Part shown: positions 56,762 through 64,000 of the stretch, piece after piece
How positions within the stretch are numbered: the first letter of the stretch is position 1
Layout: every line of letters begins with the position of its first letter
Source of the DNA: Nocardia sp. BMG111209
Lineage (GTDB): Bacteria; Actinomycetota; Actinomycetes; Mycobacteriales; Mycobacteriaceae
Assembly: GCF_000381925.1 (NCBI RefSeq)
Contig: NZ_KB907307.1
Span: 3,782,001 to 3,846,000 of the forward strand
Direction: 5' to 3'
DNA length: 64,000 bases
Program-made: the position numbers and the translations under genes
Notes under the pieces: model-generated
What the model was told of the DNA's origin: nothing
Databases searched by the model: none
The model's input: only the letters and a program-made list of their open reading frames with translations

Positions 56762-58597
56762 TCAGCCGGGCAGGCCGAAGGCGGCCGCGACCAGTTCGTC
56801 GAGCGGGCCGGGATCGGATATCGTACCGTCGGCCAGGTCCCGGACCAGGACGGTGAGCGCCTCGGCGGCCGGGGTGCACGGATCCGGCACCGGCAGCCGC
56901 GTCACGTACTGGGTGATCCACCGCCGGCGGCCCGAGTACAGCCGGTTGCCGCAGACCGCATCGTAGAACCGCAGGCCCACCGCCGAATTGGCCACGCCCA
57001 TCAGCAGATACCCCAGCCGATCCACCTCGGCCGCCGATCCGGGCAGATCCGCCAGCGAGATCCAGTAGCAGTCGCCGTTGACGATCGCGCCGCTGCGGTC
57101 GAGCGCGAACCGCGGCGCCACACTGATATCGGGGAACACCAGTTTCGGCAGCCGCCACAGATGCGGCCGCTGCGGCACCCAGATCTCGAACCACTCCCGG
57201 CCCCCGCCCACCAGGTAGTCGCGCGCGGCCAGCAGATCCTTGTGCGCGGCCAGATACGCGGCGGCGCCGGGATATTCGGACAGATCGACGGGAGTGCGCC
57301 GGGACCGGGTCACATCGTAGGGATAGAGCACCCGCGTCGGCCGGCCGCGGGTGATCCGCCACGGGGTCAGATCGTGATGGGTGAGCAGGTCGAACAGCAA
57401 CTCGGCCTCCGGTTCCGGGTGGGACTCGTGCCACCGGTCGGAGATGAACACCCGATCCGCGGTGGTCTTGATCCCCACCCGGATCCGCGCCAGCTCACCG
57501 AAACTCCGCCAGGTGCCCGCCGCGATCCGCCGGAGCCAGGCATCCGTCTCCGGCTGCGACATCCGCCAGGGGACGGTGGCCGGACCGCCGGACGGCACGA
57601 CGCGTTCGGCCGCAACCGATCCCGCCGCCCCGCAGTCCAGCGTGCCCACCCGGACGGCGATGCTGCGGCCGTCGTGGCGGACCACGGTGTCGCACTCGGC
57701 ATTCAGCGCCGCGAACAGATCATCCGCTGCGGCCACCGGCGGCCGGGTGGCGGCGCACGCAGCGGCCGGGGCCGGCCCGGGTACCGGATCCGCCGCTCCG
57801 GCAGCCGAATTCGGACCGGGGCCGGCGGCGCCCGCCGCCGGGGTCTCGTACGCGGCGACATAGCGGCAGGTCACAGGGCCACCGGCCCCCGGCAGCGGGC
57901 GGACGGCGATGGTGACCGCGGGCAGCACCGCGGCCTCGAACAGCTTGGTGTCGCCGAGATCGTAGAGCTCCACCGGAATCAGGTCGCGGCACAACAACGC
58001 GCGCAGATTCGCCCCGGCCTTGGTGGTGAGAAACCGGTTGGCGCACAGCAATCCGAGCACCCCGCCGGGCCGCAGCAACCGCGGCACACTGGCCACGAAG
58101 GGATGGGTGAGATCGATCCGGCCCGCGAGCCCGAACCGATTGCGCAGCAACCGCGCCGTCTGCGCACCCAGCTGCTGGGTGCGCACGTACGGCGGATTGG
58201 TGATCACCACGTCGAACTGCCCGTCCGCCAATTCCTCGGCCGCGCAGAGGAAATCGCCGACCCGCCAGGTCACGTCCAGGCCCGCGGCCCGCTCCCGCGC
58301 CACCCGCACCGCCGCCGGATCCAGATCGTGACCGGTGGCCCGGACCGGCAGGCCCGGAAATCGTTGCGCCGCAGCGTCTCGCAACGCCAGCAGCAGTTCG
58401 CCGTCACCACAGGCCGGATCCAGGATGCGCAGCGTATCGCCCGGGGTCAGATGTTCCAGCAGCCGATCGGCCAGGAATCGCGCGAGCCGGTCCGGGGTGT
58501 AGTGCCGGCCGTGCCGTTTGCGCGCACCGGCCCCGCCGGGCTCCCTGCCCGCCCGCCGGTCGATTGCTGGCCCGCCCCAGCCATCCATATCCCGCAT
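56762..58597 (-). CDS. Eco57I/TaqI-type adenine-N6 DNA methyltransferase, apparently solitary
   Basis: 611 aa (start at 58597; ATGs at 58612 and 58588 are alternatives). GRHYTPDRLARFLADRLLEHL leads into the SAM motif ILDPACGDGELLLAL, and FDVVITNPPYVRTQQLG carries the catalytic NPPY of gamma-class m6A methylases. The C-terminal half (about 350-600) is a TaqI-like target-recognition region: IRVGIKTTADRVFI, PYDVTRSR, DISVAPRFALDRSGAIVNGDCYW (in parts), GYLLMGVANSAVGLRFY. A Pro/Ala-rich insert lies at about 250-295. No PD-(D/E)XK nuclease domain or restriction gene is seen alongside, so it could be an orphan or regulatory methylase, or a phage-defence component. Confidence 0.84.
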   Translation of the reverse strand: MRDMDGWGGPAIDRRAGREPGGAGARKRHGRHYTPDRLARFLADRLLEHLTPGDTLRILDPACGDGELLLALRDAAAQRFPGLPVRATGHDLDPAAVRVARERAAGLDVTWRVGDFLCAAEELADGQFDVVITNPPYVRTQQLGAQTARLLRNRFGLAGRIDLTHPFVASVPRLLRPGGVLGLLCANRFLTTKAGANLRALLCRDLIPVELYDLGDTKLFEAAVLPAVTIAVRPLPGAGGPVTCRYVAAYETPAAGAAGPGPNSAAGAADPVPGPAPAAACAATRPPVAAADDLFAALNAECDTVVRHDGRSIAVRVGTLDCGAAGSVAAERVVPSGGPATVPWRMSQPETDAWLRRIAAGTWRSFGELARIRVGIKTTADRVFISDRWHESHPEPEAELLFDLLTHHDLTPWRITRGRPTRVLYPYDVTRSRRTPVDLSEYPGAAAYLAAHKDLLAARDYLVGGGREWFEIWVPQRPHLWRLPKLVFPDISVAPRFALDRSGAIVNGDCYWISLADLPGSAAEVDRLGYLLMGVANSAVGLRFYDAVCGNRLYSGRRRWITQYVTRLPVPDPCTPAAEALTVLVRDLADGTISDPGPLDELVAAAFGLPG

Positions 58598-58680
58598 TGT
58601 GCCCGCCGGCACCCCGTTCCCGGCGCAGGAACGACATCACGGTCCGGCACGACCGCGGATTTTCCGGCAGACTTCGAACT

Positions 58681-59362
58681 GTGGGAGCGGAGAATTCGGG
58701 GGCGGGACCCCGCACGGCACGGTGGCGGCGACCGGTGGTCGTCCGGCGGGTGGCGATCGGACTGACCGCGGTGATCGCACTGCTGGCGGCGGTGGTCCTG
58801 GGTGCCGACGGCTGGATCCGGTCGCGGGCCGCCGGGCGGGAGTACACCGCCGCGGACGTGCCGCCCGCCGATGTGGCGCTGGTACTCGGCGCACAGGTCT
58901 ACGCCGACGGGAAGCCCTCGCCCTATCTGGCCGCGCGCCTGGATCTCGGCCGCGAGCTGCTCGAGCGCGGGAAGGTGAAGGCGCTGCTGCTCAGCGGCGA
59001 CCACGGGCAGTGGGCCTACGAACAAGGGTGTCCCGGCGGCGAAGATCGCGGTGGACTACGCGGGCTTCGACACCTACGCGTCCTGCGCCCGCGCGTACCG
59101 GATCTTCGGGGTCCGCTCGGCGATCGTCGTCACCCAGGACTTCAGCGTGCCGCGCACGGTCGCGCTGTGCCGTGCGGTCGGCATCGAGACCACCGCGGTC
59201 GGGGACCACGGCCAGCCGCACAACGCCACCTACGCCCGGATCTGGCTGCGCGACCAGTTCGCCGACACCAAGGCGGTGTATTCGATCGTCACCCGGCCCG
59301 ATCCGGTCCTGGGCGACCAGGAGACCACCGTCCGCGACGCGATCGCCGCGGACGGTGGCTGA
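58681..59362 (+). pseudogene. SanA/YdcF-family (DUF218) gene broken by a deletion
   Basis: From the GTG at 58681 one frame encodes a membrane anchor (RVAIGLTAVIALLAAVVLG) and the first half of a SanA/vancomycin-exclusion-type domain: VALVLGAQVYADGKPSPYLAARLDLG and LLLSGDHGQWAYEQ. After 59027 the family sequence continues in a different frame: GVPAAKIAVDYAGFDTYASC to the end at 59362. Between WAY and EQGVPAAK about ten residues normally present in the family are missing. A single deletion of about 35 nt accounts for both the loss and the frameshift. The 3' half is otherwise intact, so the event looks recent. Confidence 0.75.
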
Positions 59363-59371
59363 TCCGGCCGC

Positions 59372-60202
59372 TCAGCCGATGCTGAAGGGCCTGCCCCACA
59401 ACGTCTGCGAACCGTCCATGACGTTGTCGTGGACGGTCACGGTCGTGTAGGCGCGGGCCTCCGCGGCGCCGGCGCAGCCGTCGATCGACAGCGCGTGGTC
59501 CACGTACTGGGTGATGCCGTCGGTACCGGTGAAGGTGTAGGTCTGCACCTGTTTGGTGGTGACCGAACCCGGCTTCAGATGCAGCGACACGTTCGGATCC
59601 CCGTACGGCGAGAGCCCGTTGCCGTCGACGCCGACGCCGAGATCGCCCGCACCGACCGACAGTCCGCCGCCGCCACCGCCGTAACCGCCGCCGCTGCCGT
59701 GGCCGGAACTGCTGGCACCCGCGGAGTCGCCGCCGCTGCTGTCGTCGCCACCACCGTTGCCGTCGCCGCCCTGGCCGCCCTGGTCGCCGCCCGGACCGCC
59801 CTGGCCGTTCGGACCGCCGTTGCCCTGGTTCGTGGCCTGGCCCGCGGCATCGCCGCTGCCCTCGGCGTGCGCGCCGCTGCCCAGGTCGATCTGGCAGCCG
59901 AGCAGATATCCGGTCTCGATCCGGCCGCCGGTCACCTTGACCCCGTCCGGCGCCGTCACATGCACCGACGTCACGCCGGAGACCCAGGCGTTGCGCGACA
60001 ACGGATTGTCGGCGAGCGAGCCGGAGATCGTCGCGTGCTCCCCGGTGCGGTCCACGTCGATGGTCAGCCCGTCGCGGGTGTTCAGCTCGATATGGCCGTC
60101 GGGCAGCGCGACCTGGGTGTCGGCGTGCGCCGCACCCCCGGCGGCGATCAGCATCGGCACGCTGGCGAAGGCCACGAACGCCGTGCTCAAGGCACCTCGC
60201 AT
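59372..60202 (-). CDS. MspA family porin with glycine-rich insert
   Basis: 276 aa from the ATG at 60202 with AGAGG nine bases upstream. The signal peptide ends AAHA near residue 27. The MspA scaffold is shared with the next gene: ALPDGHIELNTRDGLTIDVDRTGEHATISGS, GYLLGCQIDL, YTFTGTDGI, DGCAGAAEARAYTTV and the terminal LWGRPFSIG. Residues about 108-180 are an insert of roughly 70 Gly/Ser/Asp/Gln residues at the place corresponding to the MspA stem and constriction loop. MspA-type proteins form octameric channels in the mycolic-acid outer membrane. Two cysteines (GCQ, GCAG) are shared with the paralogue. Confidence 0.88.
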   Translation of the reverse strand: MRGALSTAFVAFASVPMLIAAGGAAHADTQVALPDGHIELNTRDGLTIDVDRTGEHATISGSLADNPLSRNAWVSGVTSVHVTAPDGVKVTGGRIETGYLLGCQIDLGSGAHAEGSGDAAGQATNQGNGGPNGQGGPGGDQGGQGGDGNGGGDDSSGGDSAGASSSGHGSGGGYGGGGGGLSVGAGDLGVGVDGNGLSPYGDPNVSLHLKPGSVTTKQVQTYTFTGTDGITQYVDHALSIDGCAGAAEARAYTTVTVHDNVMDGSQTLWGRPFSIG

Positions 60203-60261
60203 GGCGGGTTTCCTCTTTCCTGTCCCGGGTCGGCCCGGCTCGTGGATGTCGGACACGGTGC

Positions 60262-60891
60262 TCATCCGATGCTGAAGGGCTGGCCGTACAGGGTGACCTC
60301 GGCCGAGCCGCGGTCGTTCTTCACGGTCAGGGTGCTGAAGGCCCGCGCCTGCGCGTAGCCGGCGCAACCGCTGACCTGGACCGCGCGGTCGCTGTAGGCG
60401 ATACCGACCGCTCCGGCCGTGGGATCGAGCTTCTTGGTGTCGAACTTGACCGTCGCGACCCCGCCCGGCACCAGATTGATGTTCGGGTAGATCTCCGGAT
60501 AGGCCGAATTCGGCGAGATGTAGATGTCACCGCCGAGCGAGACGCCGCCGGAGAGGTCGACCTGGCACCCCACCACATACCCGGTCACGAGATTGCCCGA
60601 GGTCGCGCCGTCGATGGTCGCGAACACCGTGGCCGACATGCTCGCCGTCCGGGACAGCCCGTTGGACGCGATCGACGGCGAGACAACCGCATGTTCGCCG
60701 GAGCGGGTCAGATCGACCTGGACCCCCGTCGCAGTGGTCAGGGACTGCTCCCCGTCCGGCAGCGGCACATAGGTATCGGCCCGCGCCACCGGTGAATCGA
60801 CCACCGTGGCCACCGCGCATCCGAGCAGCATCGCGGCAAACCCCAGCCCCGCGCCGGCGGCCCTGCGGCCGCCGGACTCATTTACCTTCAT
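60262..60891 (-). CDS. MspA family porin
   Basis: 209 aa from the ATG at 60891, with GAAGG six bases upstream. The signal peptide ends near residue 39 (VARADTYVPL). The mature domain has PLPDGEQSLTTATGVQVDLT, the stem region with NSAYPEIYPNINLVPGG, and the terminal LYGQPFSIG. The length is normal for MspA porins. It lies 59 bp upstream of its paralogue on the same strand, so the two probably arose by tandem duplication and are co-transcribed. The product forms outer-membrane pores for hydrophilic solutes. Confidence 0.9.
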   Translation of the reverse strand: MKVNESGGRRAAGAGLGFAAMLLGCAVATVVDSPVARADTYVPLPDGEQSLTTATGVQVDLTRSGEHAVVSPSIASNGLSRTASMSATVFATIDGATSGNLVTGYVVGCQVDLSGGVSLGGDIYISPNSAYPEIYPNINLVPGGVATVKFDTKKLDPTAGAVGIAYSDRAVQVSGCAGYAQARAFSTLTVKNDRGSAEVTLYGQPFSIG

Positions 60892-61055
60892 CAGTTACCT
60901 TCATCGGTTGGAACGATCGACACTGCAGCAAACGCCGCCCACGCTCGCATCCAGAGGTGAACGGAAGCTGTCAGCACGCTGCGCGTCCGGTTCGAATGCC
61001 GATTGTTCGCCGGCCGGTGACGGCCCCCGCGCGACACCTTACCGTTGAGCACTCT

Positions 61056-61072
61056 CGAGAATGACATTCTCG
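61056..61072. promoter_or_regulatory. Perfect 17-bp palindromic operator upstream of the fadB-like gene
   Basis: CGAGAATGACATTCTCG is a perfect inverted repeat of eight bases around one central A, ending 46 bp before the ATG at 61119. A TATGAC -10-like box follows at 61081-61086, so the palindrome overlaps the -35 region, a repressor position. A dimeric regulator of fatty-acid degradation is a reasonable guess; none is encoded next to it. The remaining 60892-61118 region also serves as the divergent promoter for the MspA pair. Confidence 0.65.
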
Positions 61073-61118
61073 CTGGATGGTATGACTATTACACCGAGCC
61101 AGGAAGTGAGACGACAGC

Positions 61119-63188
<2,070 letters not shown>

Positions 63189-63195
63189 GTCTGCG

Positions 63196-63234
63196 GCGGT
63201 GGTGTTTCCGGCGAGTCGCCGGAAGCGCCACCGC
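63196..63234 (+). terminator. First hairpin after the fadB-like gene
   Basis: GCGGTGG...TTTCCGGCGA pairs with TCGCCGGAA...CCACCGC, starting 8 bp after the stop, with a short internal mismatch. There is no U-tract. Confidence 0.65.
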
Positions 63235-63243
63235 ATCGTGAAC

Positions 63244-63275
63244 GCGTGCCGGGTGGGTGCTGCCACCCGGCACGC
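63244..63275 (+). terminator. Second hairpin after the fadB-like gene
   Basis: A perfect 13-bp stem (GCGTGCCGGGTGG with CCACCCGGCACGC) encloses a GTGCTG loop. It follows the first hairpin by 10 bp, making a tandem terminator that separates the beta-oxidation gene from the aldehyde dehydrogenase. Confidence 0.7.
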
Positions 63276-63347
63276 GCCGTTTCCACCGGCGCCGGGCGGA
63301 TTTCCCGGCGGTGATCGGATGCGCGCAAAGCATGGTCAATAACTAGA

Positions 63348-63357
63348 TGAGCGCTTA
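63348..63357. promoter_or_regulatory. Possible TetR-type half-palindrome upstream of ALDH
   Basis: TGAGCGCTTA differs by one base from the perfect palindrome TAAGCGCTTA and sits 64 bp before the aldehyde dehydrogenase start, with a TATGGT -10-like box near 63367. A single short site; weak evidence. Confidence 0.25.
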
Positions 63358-63420
63358 CTCTCTTGTATGGTGGCCGCACCGGCGCGAGGCGAGGTGCGGT
63401 GCTCGCGAGAGAGGACTCCC

Positions 63421-64000
63421 ATGCCGACGAACACCGCACTCGACCGACAGTCCCTGCCGTTCCTGACCGGGGTACCCCAGCGCCTGCTGATCGGTGGCGA
63501 ATGGGTCGAATCCGCTTCCGGCCGAACGTTTCCGAGCATCGACCCGTCCACCGGCACGGTGATCGCGGAGATCGCGCAGGGCGATCCGGCCGATGTGGAC
63601 CGCGCGGTGGCCGCCGCGCGGGCGGCGTTCGAGGGCCCCTGGCGGGCGCTGACCCCGGCGGCGCGGCAGTCGATCATCTGGCAGGTCGCCGACGTCATCG
63701 AGGCGAACGCGGCGGAGCTGCGGCGGCTGGAGGCCGTCGACATGGGCATGCCGATCGGCCGCGATCCGGGCGCCGGCGCGGACAAACTGGTGGAGGTGCT
63801 GCGCTACTTCGCGGGCTTCGCCACCAAGATCCACGGCCGCACGCTGCCGAATTCGATGCCGTGGCAGATCCTCACCTACACCTCGCACGAACCGGTCGGC
63901 GTGGTCGGGTCGATCATCCCGTGGAACAGCCCGATCAACAACGTGCTGTGGAAGCTCGCGCCGGTACTGGCCAGCGGCTGCACGATGGTGCTCAAGCCCG
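63421..64000 (+). CDS. Aldehyde dehydrogenase, N-terminal part, cut by window edge
   Basis: 193 residues are visible from the ATG at 63421, which follows AGAGAGGA. LLIGGEWVESASGRTFPSIDPSTG is the standard ALDH opening. DVDRAVAAARAAFEGPWRAL and the NAD-site approach PVGVVGSIIPWNSPINNVLWKLAPVLASG follow, with the conserved PWN, up to GCTMVLKP. The active-site Cys and Glu lie beyond the right edge. Oxidation of an aliphatic or aromatic aldehyde is expected; it may connect with the neighbouring beta-oxidation gene. Confidence 0.92.
   Translation, partial: MPTNTALDRQSLPFLTGVPQRLLIGGEWVESASGRTFPSIDPSTGTVIAEIAQGDPADVDRAVAAARAAFEGPWRALTPAARQSIIWQVADVIEANAAELRRLEAVDMGMPIGRDPGAGADKLVEVLRYFAGFATKIHGRTLPNSMPWQILTYTSHEPVGVVGSIIPWNSPINNVLWKLAPVLASGCTMVLKP

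Overview
The window is high-GC actinobacterial chromosome and most resembles a mycolic-acid-containing Mycobacteriales genome of the Nocardia/Rhodococcus type. Three things point there. Two MspA-type porin genes lie side by side. Lipoproteins with lipoboxes are frequent. A long block keeps the gene order of the Mycobacterium tuberculosis Rv2221c-Rv2236c region: glnE, glnA2, a Hip1/CaeA-type hydrolase, panB, a CHAD protein, RNase H/phosphatase, zinc-ribbon protein, NIF3, cobC, ptpA, SURF1 and cobD. Genes are tightly packed, often with 1-4 bp overlaps, and GTG starts are common. Functions are read from motifs and remembered families; no database was searched.

Layout. 0-2.4 kb: the 5' end of an NRPS gene on the minus strand, which runs off the left edge. 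2.7-12.2 kb: mostly plus-strand enzymes (secreted CocE/NonD hydrolase, M20 peptidase, monoglyceride-lipase-like hydrolase, type II lumazine synthase, DUF2334 deacetylase-like protein coupled to a PimC-like glycosyltransferase, and a radical-copper oxidase with five N-terminal repeats). 12.2-19.8 kb: small catabolic enzymes with TetR and MocR regulators, two minisatellite arrays and an excisionase-type DNA-binding protein. 19.9-24 kb: transporter, Zn-peptidase lipoprotein and a DUF2156 lysyltransferase-like membrane protein.

24.2-48.2 kb is the conserved mycobacterial-type block (nitrogen assimilation, pantothenate and cobalamin synthesis, PtpA, SURF1). It is interrupted by additions: a kinase-like protein, a decayed DUF4351-like fragment, a small lipoprotein plus proline iminopeptidase, the RNase P RNA gene rnpB, a slipin, a candidate 31-aa gene, an OsmC protein and a CPA1-type antiporter with a possible translationally coupled leader peptide. 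Three separate GC-rich minisatellites sit in intergenic gaps at 42-47 kb.

48.3-64 kb holds accessory metabolism and regulation: GlxA-type regulator, MBL hydrolase, alanine dehydrogenase, an ECF41/SigJ sigma factor behind a possible sensory protein, acyl-CoA ligase, gamma-carbonic anhydrase, TetR, an apparently solitary Eco57I-type adenine methyltransferase, a SanA/YdcF gene broken by a deletion, two MspA porins (one with a glycine-rich insert), and a FadB-type beta-oxidation enzyme behind a perfect 17-bp palindrome, followed by an aldehyde dehydrogenase cut by the right edge.

The most unusual feature is the set of five unrelated intergenic tandem-repeat arrays. Foremost is a perfectly phased 44 x 18-bp array directly upstream of, and in frame with, the MocR regulator.
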